Assembly: GCA_001179505.1 (NCBI GenBank)
Contig: CDMY01000477.1
Coordinates: forward strand, 4,973-41,967
Origin: Vitrella brassicaformis
Taxonomy: Eukaryota; Sar; Vitrellaceae
Direction: 5' to 3'
Length of the DNA stretch: 36,995 bases
A program made the position numbers and the translations under genes. This document shows, piece by piece, positions 1 to 12,693 of this stretch (position 1 is its first letter; the number at the start of each line of letters is the position of its first letter). The notes under the pieces were generated by a model. The model saw nothing but the letters and a program-made list of their open reading frames with translations. It was not told where the DNA came from and did no database searches.

Positions 1-1
1 G

Positions 2-80
2 AGGGAAACAGATCAAGGGAAAGAGACAGACCTTAGACGCAATGTACCTGTGAGATATTTGTGTGTGTGTGCAGGTCGGT
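2..80 (+). repeat. Direct repeat copy A (intron-like)
   Basis: This stretch is nearly identical to 1613-1702 in the same orientation. Both read agggaaacagatcaaggg, then a shared middle, a TG run and gtgcaggtcggt. Similarity stops within about 7 bases after the gtgcag splice acceptor, and the sequences that follow differ (J-domain codons here, unrelated sequence in the other copy). It looks like an intron 3' part copied with its acceptor. The window begins inside it, so the left limit is unknown. Confidence 0.85.
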
Positions 81-178
81 GCAGTTCCTTCCTGGTTGGC
101 CACTATGTGGTGTTGGGCGTGTCGCCCTTTGCGAGTAGGGAGGAGATCAAGGCGGCGTACAAGAATGCAGCCCTCTGG
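81..178 (+). pseudogene. Orphan J-domain (DnaJ-like) exon fragment
   Basis: The reading frame HYVVLGVSPFASREEIKAAY (about 104-163) followed by KNAALW matches helix I and helix II of a J-domain (family pattern YxxLGVxxxAsxxEIKkAYrklAl). The exon ends at a good donor, gtaagc at 179. A J-domain needs the HPD loop next, and no HPD codons follow in the next few hundred bases. The next recognisable coding is FAS1-like, not J-domain. It is therefore one exon of a DnaJ-type gene left without its neighbours. It could be the middle exon of a gene that starts before the window, but the missing HPD makes a working co-chaperone unlikely here. Family match is clear; pseudogene status is inferred. Confidence 0.6.
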
Positions 179-343
179 GTAAGCGGAGCGATGGCTGCGA
201 TGCATTGCATGCTGGAGGGATGATGTGACGCGGATGGCGCCGTGCGTGTGCACCGGTGTGTTGGTTGCAATGGGTGTGCTGTCATTGCATTCGATGCAGG
301 CTCATCCCGATAGGGGTTTCTTGAAGGACGGCTATATGTTTGG

Positions 344-519
344 TTGCCACACCAACAGACATCGTCACGGCGGTGCTGAAGTACCATGTTGTGAGGGGCG
401 CTTTCGGGGTGCGCCGGTGCGGGAGCTCGCCGCGCAGAGCGGGGGTGCGCTGCCGACACTCGAGGGGTCCACACTCCCCGTCCTCGCCGATGGGATCGAC
501 GACATCACTGTTGGTACGT
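344..519 (+). pseudogene. FAS1 (fasciclin) domain fragment, copy A, frameshifted
   Basis: The frame starting ATPTDIVTAVLKYHVVRGAF resembles the YH-box half of a FAS1 domain (typical LxxHVVxG). The next part, RELAAQSGGALPTLEGSTLP then VLADGIDDITV, resembles the FAS1 C-terminal half, but lies in another frame. Comparison with 703-870 shows an 8-base insertion near 406-418 (a near-tandem GGTGCG repeat) that breaks the frame. FAS1 domains are secreted or membrane adhesion modules. Here only about half a domain is present, without an upstream signal peptide. The repeat ends at a gtacgt donor-like site, as does copy B. Confidence 0.65.
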
Positions 520-547
520 ACGTTGATTGATGCATCCGTCCAGACGA

Positions 548-864
548 CCAGGCTCAAGGCCCTGCTGGCGACGTGCAGCATCGGCCTGGCAGCTGGAGAG
601 GCCTACACCGTCTTCGCCTTTATACAGACGACCAGATCAACCAGCTGGACGCCCGCCTCATCGAGAGAATAGCGACCGACGAGGAGCTGGCCAGGGCAGG
701 GATTGCCACACCCACAGACATCCTGACGTCCGTGCTCAAGTACCATGTTGTGAGGGGCGCTTTCGGTGTGCGGGAGCTGGCCGCGCAGAGCGGCGGTGCG
801 CTGTCGACACTCGAGGGGTCCACACTCCCCGTCCTCGCCGATGGCATCGACAACATCACTGTTG
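548..864 (+). pseudogene. FAS1 (fasciclin) domain fragment, copy B
   Basis: This copy covers most of a FAS1 domain. The frame LKALLATCSIGLAAGEAYTV then FA (about 550-615) matches the N-terminal FAS1 helix and the TVFAP box. A shift of frame then leads to TDDQINQLDARLIERIATDE and on to ATPTDILTSVLKYHVVRGAF and TLEGSTLPVLADGIDNITV. The shift lies within gcctttatacag (about 616-630), where TVFAPTD would be expected. It could be a true frameshift, a sequencing error or a missed tiny intron. The piece ends at donor gtacgt (865), where the large inverted repeat begins. No other FAS1 unit, signal peptide or anchor is visible, so I call it a gene fragment. Confidence 0.6.
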
Positions 865-1311
865 GTACGTTGACATGATACACACCCGTATACACGCACA
901 CACACACCATACACATCTTCGCCTGTGTGTGTGTGTGTGTGTGTGTGTAGTAGGTCGTTGCAGTCGGAGGCCTTCGAGCAGATCGTGGGTCGCAAGGCGG
1001 ACTTGATGGGGAGGGACATCCCCAACCTGAAGACCGAGATCATCCAGAAGGAGCGGTACGCCTGACGGGCTGTGGGTACTCATCTGAGTTTTCCCATGTC
1101 TGCTGTGACTCTCAGGAGATCCTACGCCTGCTGAAGGCCAAGAAGGAGGCCCTCTTGGTGTGCAGATCGCTGTCTACGTTTTATATTCGATCGACTCATG
1201 ACGTCTCTTCCACCGCACTGCCTTCCCACTCCAATGATCCGCAAAGGGTATGTGACCTGTCGAAATAGACTGATCGACTCCACTGCACGTGTCTCGCGTC
1301 TGTGTGTTCAG
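865..1311 (+). repeat. Inverted repeat, left arm
   Basis: The reverse complement of this segment is found at 15149-15591 with high similarity over its whole length (447 against 443 bases). It covers an intron with a TG microsatellite, a 92-bp exon, a second intron, a 42-bp exon and further sequence up to an acceptor ending ttcag. The left edge is exactly a gtac donor and the right edge exactly an AG acceptor, in both arms. Sequence outside the edges is unrelated. Confidence 0.9.
964..1157 (+). pseudogene. Repeated two-exon fragment (SxxFEQIV family), copy 1
   Basis: Exon 964-1055 follows acceptor gttgcag and reads SEAFEQIVGRKADLMGRDIP then NLKTEIIQKE. Exon 1116-1157 follows ctctcag and reads EILRLLKAKKEALL. 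The same exon occurs in the right arm of the inverted repeat (minus strand, near 15404-15495) and in a more diverged form at 15904-15990 (SRDFEQIVTDEAALMEREIP). The family is not recognised; the pieces are charged and look helical. In this copy the first exon ends in phase 2 while the second reads well only in phase 0, so normal splicing would not keep the frame. That supports a decayed fragment rather than a working gene. Confidence 0.5.
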
Positions 1312-1612
1312 AGCGATCGAATCCAAGGCCCCTTCTACTTGATCCAAGATTCCCCGGCGGCCCCACAGGTGCGTAAGTGAGGGGCAAAAGAAGAGGCTCA
1401 TCAACATTCATTCGCTCATGTCTCCTTCTCTTCTCCATTTTTGTCTCCGCATATTCGGCCGCTTCGGCGGCCACCGAGATCGACGAAGTGCCGCCTGAAA
1501 GTCACCGAGGTCGCCCTTTGTAGAGCATACAGACTGACAGACGATGATACAAGTAGGTATACAGACAGACTGACAAACAGATAGACAGACTGACAGACTG
1601 ACAGACAGACAA

Positions 1613-1702
1613 AGGGAAACAGATCAAGGGAAAGAGACAGACCTTAGACGCAATGTACCTGTGAGATATTTGTGTGTGAGTGTTGTGTGTGTGCAGGTCG
1701 GT
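1613..1702 (+). repeat. Direct repeat copy B (intron-like)
   Basis: Second copy of the segment at 2-80, with a slightly longer TG tract. It again ends shortly after gtgtgcag. A run of GACA/CAGA tetranucleotides (about 1555-1612) precedes it. Confidence 0.85.
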
Positions 1703-1839
1703 TCGGTCCCTGGTGGGGCAAGGGGTGTTGCAAGGTGGGCTGGATGGGTGGATGGGAGAAGAGAGAGACACATGGATGGATCTGTGTATGGTGTGCGTTT
1801 CTGTGCCATTGATGGATGGATGGATGGTGTCCGTTTCAG

Positions 1840-2231
1840 GCTACGATTCAGCTGACAGACCTCAAAACGGTCAGGATGATCAAGCCGTCCTCCCTGTTCG
1901 GCCAGCAGGCTGCTCGCAACAACCACCCCATGGTCCCTCCCATCGCCCCGTCCTTCTCCACCCATTCGGCAAAACACAGCTCAAGTACTCGCTCAGTGTC
2001 GGCACCACCACCACCACCAACAGCAACAACCGGCCCATCGCCATCCTGCCGCCGCCCAAGACCAAGCGTGCTGCCATTCCCCCACCCCCATCGCCCTTCG
2101 GTGGCAAGAACAGCGTTGGCGTTGGCGTGTCGGTGCAGACGAACGTGTCGCGTGTGGTACGTGGTGGGTCGCGGGGGCCCATCCGTGTGATACGTATCCA
2201 GCGGTCAGTGCCCTCGATGATGCCTCGATAG
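1840..2231 (+). pseudogene. 3' exon of an unrecognised gene, with frame change
   Basis: After a tttcag acceptor the frame ATIQLTDLKTVRMIKPSSLF then GQQAARNNHPMVPP is open. From about 1970 another frame is clearly coding-like: KYSLSVGTTTTTNSNNRPIA, then ILPPPKTKRAAIPPPPSPFG, then a basic tail IRVIRIQRSVPSMMPR and stop at 2229-2231. The two halves are in different frames with no good intron between them, so a frameshift or assembly error is likely. The product would be a Pro/Thr/Asn-rich, basic C-terminus. No domain recognised. It may be the end of the same broken locus as the fragments upstream. Confidence 0.4.
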
Positions 2232-2960
2232 ACGGATGGACGGATGGGTGGACCCGCTGTCCCATGTGTGTGCATGCCACGCCATGCCAATTCACTCATT
2301 CACGCACCCACTTGCTGATTTCTGCCTCCCGAGGCAGACAGACAGACAGACACCCACCCCTGACACACTCCACACCGACGCGGAGACAGACAGAGAGGGC
2401 ACACCGTTTTGCACCCACCCACCCACTACACTCACTAGTGGCGTCTCCTCTTCATGCCTTTCTGCCTACGATGCATGATTGACTTCTCCCTCCCTCCCTC
2501 CCTCCCTCTGTGGGCCGTCCGTGGAGTGTATTTGCACATCTCTCTGTGTGTCTGGGCCGGCCGGGGGGATCTGTGGCTGTGGGTGCTAGTCACTGAGTGA
2601 GTGGTGTGTTCTGATGTTTTTGTACATGCGCGACGATGAATGAAACAGAGCGCATGAGGCACACACGCGTCCATCCATCCACCTTTCATCCATACAGTGA
2701 GTGCACTGTGTGTATGCTGCACACACCATCGCCCCTTCTCTCCAGAGTTTTCTTACGTGGGTCTAGTCATGTCGTGGTGTTCTTTTCTGTCGTCGTCGGT
2801 CTATCGGTCCGTTTTTCTCCATCTTTTTTCTCATCGGGTGGGCTGTTAGTCAGGGGAGCTCAGTGTGTCGTTGTCGACTGCGTTGGTACCTTCCCACACC
2901 GCCTTACCACAGCTAGGTGGGTGCACAAAGGGATGGATGGATGGTCGGTTGTCTGGCAGG

Positions 2961-3011
2961 CACCACACGCGGCACCCATCTCGCATCCATCCGACGAACC
3001 AGGCAGCCAGC
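2961..3011 (+). repeat. 51-bp inverted repeat, left copy
   Basis: The reverse complement of 13522-13572 with one visible mismatch. It begins caccacacgcggcaccc and ends ccaggcagccagc. The core motif at 3130-3150 lies about 120 bp further on. In the inverted partner the same two parts lie about 110 bp apart (13522-13572 and 13386-13414), so both belong to one larger decayed repeat. Confidence 0.85.
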
Positions 3012-3129
3012 CAGCCAGCCAAAGTCTTTGTCCGTCCGTCTGTCTGTCTATTGCGGCATACAACACCATGCGCACACCTACATCTGCCAGGACGAAAGGA
3101 AGACAGGAAGCACTGAAACGTGATTACCA

Positions 3130-3150
3130 ATCGCTGTGTACATTTTATAT
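3130..3150 (-). repeat. TATAAAATGTA-core dispersed motif, single copy
   Basis: On the minus strand this reads atataaaatgtacacagcga, matching the core found at 12045-12159, 13386-13414, 15273-15294 and 15623-15738. Another copy, in the same strand sense as this one, is at 1166-1187 inside the inverted repeat. Confidence 0.65.
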
Positions 3151-3578
3151 CAGTCAGGCTATTGCCTTGATTGATCACGTGCAGGTTGTGTTGTACACAG
3201 TCGTGCAGGACAGAGACAGTAGCATGATTAGACGTACACAGCGTGTTCAAAAGAGAGACACTTCCTGAACAACTTGCAAGTCATGTTTGATGGACGGACT
3301 TGCATCCTTTTGTCTTACGGCTCGCACGCACTCATTTCCATGCGGTATTAATTGGCAGTACATGTTGGACGTCAAGACGAAAGGCCAACGGATCTGGCGA
3401 GGGGCGGGCGGAGTAGAAACACGCTCCCAGGGGCACCAAGCCTTAGGCGAACTAGGGCAAACAACGCCAGCTTAAGCCTTAAGACTTAGCCAGATCTCGG
3501 ATCGCGTCCCCCGCGCGGATCGCGCATTTGGGGGCCCCGCACGCTTTCTCTCCGCCCGATCTGTTACCAAACAAAAGG

Positions 3579-5715
3579 ATGGGCGCGTCGTGTAGCCGTC
3601 GGCTCGGCGCTCTACTGCACATCGGAGGTCGTGGCCGTATCTCCCCTCCTCCGCCCACCGCAACCGACCAAGAAATCTCCACTGGTCGGACCAACAATAC
3701 CAACCGCACAGCAAGGAGTGCCATAGCGTCGCCCTCCGCACTGCAACGCCCTCTGCTGGACGAATATGAGCTCCAGCACATTGTGGGGAGGGGCCAAACG
3801 GCCGTGGTGTGGCGTGCCCGGCATTATGAGTCGGGGGAGGAGAGGGCTGTCAAGCAGATACCCAAGAAGAAAGGCACCAGCGAGAAGCTGACGGCTTACT
3901 GGGAGCGGGAGGTCGCCGCTCTGGAGCGGTTCTCAGGCGTGGACCACGAGAATGTGATCTCGATGCATGAGAAGTTTGAGGACAGTGACTTCTATTACAT
4001 TGTAAGGGAGCGGCGAGGGGCCCTTTGGCTTATGGGTTTATGTGTTTATCTTCCGTTTTGCAGGTGTTGGATCTGTGTCTCGGTGGTGAGCTATACTACC
4101 CGGTCCGGCAGCAGCAGTTCAGCGAGAGGAGAGCGGCAAAGATTATGTTCCAAGTGTTTCAGGCGAGAAGTGCCACGAGCATGACATCATACACAACGGT
4201 GGGCCGAATACGAGACGCAGACCTTTGGCCCTCTCAGATACAGCCCTGCGAGGGTGGTTCTACAGACATCAAAGCCGAGAACTTCCTCTTCGAGACTCCT
4301 TTGCCCGAATCACCCGTCAAGCTGATGTAAGCGCCCTCATTCCATTCCTCTCTCCCGTGTGCACATTCCTGTCCTGTCTCATATGCAGCGACTTCGGCTT
4401 GTCCGTCATCGACACATCCCCTTCCCGCGCGGCTGTCAAGCAAGAGGGCGGCTCCTCCCGAGCCCCCACCCCTTCTCTGCCCACGGCAGCCAACACATCG
4501 GTGGTGCCGCAGCCTGACGAATCTCGCTCACAGACGCCAGCAGACATGCGCCATCCCCCAGCGTATGCCTGCAGACTGCATCAAGCCGGCGAGGAGATAC
4601 CAATGGGCGACAATGCGCATTATATCGCGCCTGAGGTGTTGAAGGGCATCGTCCGGAAGGAATCGGATATCTGGAGTGCCGGGGTGAGTTGGTTGCTGGG
4701 TGGAAAAAGCGCGTGGTTCATCTAATTCCCGTGTGGAAAGAGCAGGTGTTGATGTGGTTCTTGCTGAGTGGAAGCTACCCGTTTGATGGCCCTTCCGCCT
4801 CGTCTATACGTGAGGCCATCGCCAAAGGTACAGGAGCCCGCAATGCAGCTCCTGCGGATGCCGTCTGTATGTCTCGCGTGTGTGTCTCTCGTACGTGCCT
4901 GCCAGAGAAGTACGCCTTTGGCAGTGAATGGAAGGACGTCAGCGACACGGTGAGACACACAGCAGAAGATGCGCAAGGCCTGAGTTGACTTGGCCTCGTC
5001 TCTGTCACTCCACAGGCGAAAGACTTCATCCGAGCGTTGCTGGAGGTGGGTGCTGGCCATCATTTCACCCCCTGTGCATTCTGTATGTGTCTCGTGCTGC
5101 ACTGCCCTTGTCCATCCAGCCTTGGTACGAGTGGCGTCCCTCCGCTAGCGACGCACTGCAGCACAAGTAACCAGAATGTACCAACCAGAACATGCACACG
5201 TGTCTCTCCCTTCGGTTGCATTGCAGGTGGTTCATCCAGTGGCACTGCGTCAAGCAGCCCATCATGTCCGATGGCCCCTCACCCAGCGCCACACCAAACA
5301 CGTCGAGACGGCCCCTCTTCGGCATCATCGCCAGGGCCCATCGATGCGTGTGCCGTCCGACAAGAGAAAGAGGCAGCAGCGGTCTGCCCTGGGGGACGGC
5401 ACACAGCAGGGTGAGGGCGGCCGGGAGAGCGCCCGAGGTTCAGCCAAGAGCATCCAGACGCTGAGGCCCAGCCAGATAACGTCGCTGTATGTTGGGAAGA
5501 TGACCGCTTCCATGGCCAACAGCATCGTCGGCAGACACATGCCCGTGCCGGCCGCCGAGAGCAGCACGAGTCCGAGTGGTACGTCTGAGGACTTGCGTGT
5601 GTTCTTCGACTCGTCGCTGCCGCACCTGTCGTCCCCGCCCATTTCCACTCCCGTCTGCGGCAGCCACAGACCATCAGTCGTGGACGACAAAAGGGGGGCC
5701 TGGCCTGACATTTGA
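3579..5715 (+). CDS. CAMK/CDPK-like Ser/Thr protein kinase, predicted N-myristoylated, no EF-hands
   Basis: The start MGASCSRR is a classic N-myristoylation plus palmitoylation signal, as in apicomplexan and plant CDPKs, which decides the start. Exons then give a kinase domain: Gly loop VGRGQTAVVWRARH, catalytic Lys in ERAVKQI, KAENFLFE of the catalytic loop, DFG (KLIDFGLS, split by the 4331-4388 intron), IAPEVL, SDIWSAGVLMWFLLSGSYPF, and a C-lobe ending YEWRPSASDALQHKWF. The tail is Ser/Pro rich, with no calcium-binding EF-hand loop. Two things are odd. The HRD motif reads HND if the intron runs to 4261, so the Arg is absent. About 4161-4170 needs a 1- or 4-base indel to join FQVFQ to CHEHDIIH. 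A second frame change falls near 5340-5400. It may be a calcium-independent or pseudo-active kinase, or contain assembly errors. Confidence 0.8.
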
Positions 5716-6121
5716 CCATGGCATGCCTGCCTGCTCACGTGTATAGTGCTGGTGCAGCGTGGGTGACGAGCCTGTGTGGACGTGTGTGTGTGTGTGGAAA
5801 TGCCTGTGTCCGCGACCGCGCCTGTGTTCGTCGGGAAGGTGCTGCAAAGTGCGCATCGAGAAGTAAATGGAAGCATTGAGCACCAGACAGGCACAAGTCT
5901 GTACACGCATCACTTGTCCACCGAACCACAAAGCAGTCTAGTAGAACCACTCAGCGCCGCCCCCTGCCTTTTCCCTTCACTCCCCCGACAGCGAAAATGC
6001 TCGACGCCTTCTTTCGCTCTGTCTTGGCCTTGAGCTGCTGCCTGCACCCACCAACACACACCATACCACACCACACCAACCAAGAAATGTCCATGTGTGT
6101 GTATACATGGACGGATGCTGC
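5716..6121. other. Intergenic, between convergent 3' ends
   Basis: Lies between the stop of the kinase and the stop of the minus-strand DUF4602-like gene. It holds a short TG run and a CA-rich stretch (about 6046-6085). No coding and no clear polyadenylation signal was seen. Confidence 0.5.
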
Positions 6122-7071
6122 TTACTGTTTTGCCTTGTTGGCCTGGGAGAGGTTAGTGTGTTTGCCGACGGACAGCTGCACCCCCAGCTCCCTCTCCTTC
6201 TCTCGCAGCTTCTGGAGCCGATCTTTCTCGTTCTTCCGCGCCTTGACCAGAATGTTGTAGGGAATCTTCGGACCCTTAGCGGCCTGCACACATACACGCG
6301 CAGCGAATGCGAGTGATAGCCTCTATCCGTGTGAAGCAGGTGTGTGCGTACCGAGCCCCCCAGCGCCCGTATCTTGGCCGCTTCGTACTGCCGCTGCTGC
6401 GCTTTGTCCAGCTCTGGATATGCTGCAGCACCACAACCACCACATGCGACTAGTGGTCCAGAGAGATCTCTCCATCTGGCTGTCCCGACTCACCCAGGTC
6501 TCGAATTTTCCTCAGTGTGTCATTGAACTCATGGTTGTCCTTCGATGCCGTTGCAGCCTTGCCCTTCCGGCGCCCTGGGAGGGGGGAGGATGAAGCCGAG
6601 CCTTTGCCGAGCATCTTGGATACAGACGGGTCCTGACACACACAGACAGCCGCGAGAGTGCGCACCGCACACCTGCGCAGGTAGACCTACTGCACAACTG
6701 CACAACCGGGCATCGCTCACCAGAAACGCCTTGAGCTCATCTTTGGACGGCCGTGAAGGGGCTGCTGCCGAGTCGCTCGGCTTCGATTGGGCACCCTTGC
6801 GCCGCACTCCACCGAAGAACTCGTCTCCCCTCTGCTCATCTTCGCTTTTCACAGCCGATGACTCATCAGCCGGAGCCTTCACGCCAGCTGTTTCTTGAGC
6901 CTTCTGACGATTTGCCGAGGCACGGCGATTCTCAGCGTTGCTGCCGCGGGAGAGAGATCTCTTCTTGGTCGTGGTGAGGGCGTCGCGGGTGCTTGTGGAG
7001 TCTTCTGGGGCGTCAAACGACGCTAGGAACTGCTCGCCGAAGGCCTGGAGCCGCTCATCTACATCGTCCAT
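6122..7071 (-). CDS. DUF4602 / C1orf131-like protein (likely ribosome biogenesis)
   Basis: Four exons (7071-6721, about 6633-6494, about 6410-6350, about 6285-6122) join in frame. The start MDDVDERLQAFGEQFLASFD begins an acidic, Ser-rich N-terminus. The C-terminal part has the features of the DUF4602 domain of human C1orf131: a helix DKAQQRQYEAAKIRALGG, then KGPKIPYNILVKARKNEKDR and a charged helix LQKLREKERELGVQL. C1orf131 is a component of the small-subunit processome, so a nucleolar role is likely by family. Domain order and length (about 230 aa) fit. The intron at 6634-6720 keeps the frame (KAFLV to DPSVSKMLGKG). It shares a 184-bp upstream region with the JmjC gene on the other strand. 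The family assignment rests on the PKxPYN-type motif and charged helix, so it is moderate. Confidence 0.6.
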
Positions 7072-7255
7072 TTTTCCCCCTCCCAATCTTCGGAGCTCGC
7101 ACTTCGATCAGGTGAGAAGAAGCGCATTTTGTGTGTTACAGACGTTACGGAGGCTCTATGTGGGCTTGTGCAGACGTAGTGGTGATACTGGGACCTTCCT
7201 AAGAGGCTGGAGGGAGTGATCGACCTCCCAGTCGGCGCAGGGTCAAGATGGCGCA
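7072..7255. promoter_or_regulatory. Bidirectional promoter region
   Basis: 184 bp separates the start codons of two divergent genes, so it must contain both 5' UTRs and core promoters. No TATA box is visible. Inferred from gene arrangement only. Confidence 0.5.
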
Positions 7256-11543
<4,288 letters not shown>

Positions 11544-12044
11544 CGGCAGGACTGTGGTGATGGTGGTGGTGGTGGTGGTGTTGTGTGCACAGACATTCTT
11601 CTAGCACCGATTTCTCTGTGTATGGCCGCCCGATTGTATCCATCCCTTCGCTGAGTGGCTGGCCGGGGGTATGCGCGTGTGTCTGCCTGTACACAAATAC
11701 TACTGGTATAGATGGATGGATGGATGGTGACACAGACAGGGATGTGCCCGCGGATCGATCGGTTTGCTGTGAGTTTTCATACAGGGAAGTAATGTAAGGG
11801 AGGTCGGTGGCTGGGTAGGTGCCTCTGGACAGGTTGATGGATAGATGTGATCGGCGGGGCGGGTAAGACAGACAGACAGGCAGGCAAGCAGCGGACAGTA
11901 CGGGGGGTGACAGGATCGATTGCCTGCACTTAACGAGCATTGAGAGGATCAGCGACAGATATGAGTCTCAACTCAAACATTCCCATACACGCACGACACA
12001 CGCACGGCATGTGTGACACGGAGACATCTATCGGTTCGAAGAAA
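11544..12044. other. Intergenic, between the JmjC gene and the second mosaic
   Basis: Contains (GGT)n (about 11560-11580), (GATG)n (about 11710-11728) and (GACA)n (about 11866-11882). Nothing coding was recognised. Confidence 0.5.
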
Positions 12045-12159
12045 ACACCAATATATAAAATGTAAGCAACGATTGATCAGGTCACCTCTTCCCTGGCGTC
12101 TGTCGAATGAAAGGACGAGACACACAGGTATAAAATGTAGGCAGAGATGTCCTCTCCCG
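12045..12159 (+). repeat. Composite TATAAAATGTA element, copy 1
   Basis: About 115 bp, closely matching 15623-15738 in the same orientation. It starts acaccaatatataaaatgta, has a shared middle (cttccctggcgtctgtcgaa) and ends with a second core, tataaaatgtaggcagagat, then gtcctctcccg. Two copies of the core thus border the element as direct repeats. Confidence 0.85.
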
Positions 12160-12598
12160 TCCCCTCTTCTCCTGACACCGCTGGTTCCTGCTCTTCCGCT
12201 TGCGGGGCGCCTTGCCGCCACCACTGCCCCCATCTACCCCTGCTGGAGGTGCTGCTGCATCCATTGCGCCCCCCTCACCCCGGTGTGTGCCGCCCTCGAG
12301 CTGTACCTTGGGGGCCGGCTCCTCCTGCTTGTCGTCCGCTGCTGCTCTACCTGATGCTGCTGCTCTCCGTGCTGCTGGATGGACATGCGGCCCGCCTCGC
12401 TCATGTGGATGTGGTCGTGCAGCCCATAATGTCGGTTGCCGTGGTCCTCCTCCTGCATCGTGGCACCGGGTGCCTTGGCGTCCTCTTGCGAGGCGTGCTT
12501 GCGCTTGCCGAACAGCAGGCCGCCCATCAGGCCCGTGCTGGCCGAGGGTGTCTTCTTGTCGATGCTCTTGCGGCCAGCCGGGGATGTCTTCTTGTCGA
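12160..12598 (-). pseudogene. Lys/Gln-rich coding fragment downstream of the dynein piece
   Basis: After acceptor gtgtgcag the minus strand reads VDKKTSPAGRKSIDKKTPSA then STGLMGGLLFGKRKHASQED, and later in another frame DDKQEEPAPKVQLEGGTHRG and a basic end KAPRKRKSRNQRC. The frame changes at about 12340 without a clear intron. The frame does not match the preceding dynein exon (phase 0 there, this one needs one extra base; the phase-0 reading hits a stop). It looks like a separate or decayed exon. No domain is recognised. A short internal tandem copy (IDKKT/VDKKT) is present. Confidence 0.4.
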
Positions 12599-12693
12599 CT
12601 GCACACACACATACAGTACAGACAGACAGACAGACAGACAGGTGTGTGTGTTTAGGGGGGTTGTGCGGCCGGCCGGCCAAGTACAGTCAGTAC

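Larger units (their letters stand above)
2232..3578. other. Repeat-rich non-coding stretch upstream of the kinase
   Basis: No reading frame here looks coding. It contains (GATG)n, (CAGA)n, (CCCT)n and (CCAG)n short tandem repeats, and two short segments that recur inverted in the 13.4-13.6 kb mosaic (2961-3011 and the TATAAAATGTA-core motif at 3130-3150). The last part (about 3260-3578) should hold the kinase promoter and 5' UTR; no TATA box or other motif is convincing. Confidence 0.5.

Noticed and set aside
900-960. Open frames reading VCVCVCV or HTHTHT over TG/CA runs (here and at about 14445-14470, 15515-15540, 16005-16090, 21238-21263, 30788-30825 and others)
   Set aside because: They are translations of intron microsatellites, repeated in every frame, with no start or domain.
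1-3578. Retrotransposon as the cause of the mosaic
   Set aside because: No reverse transcriptase, integrase, transposase or long terminal repeat was seen, and the duplicated parts keep their introns, which argues against an RNA intermediate.
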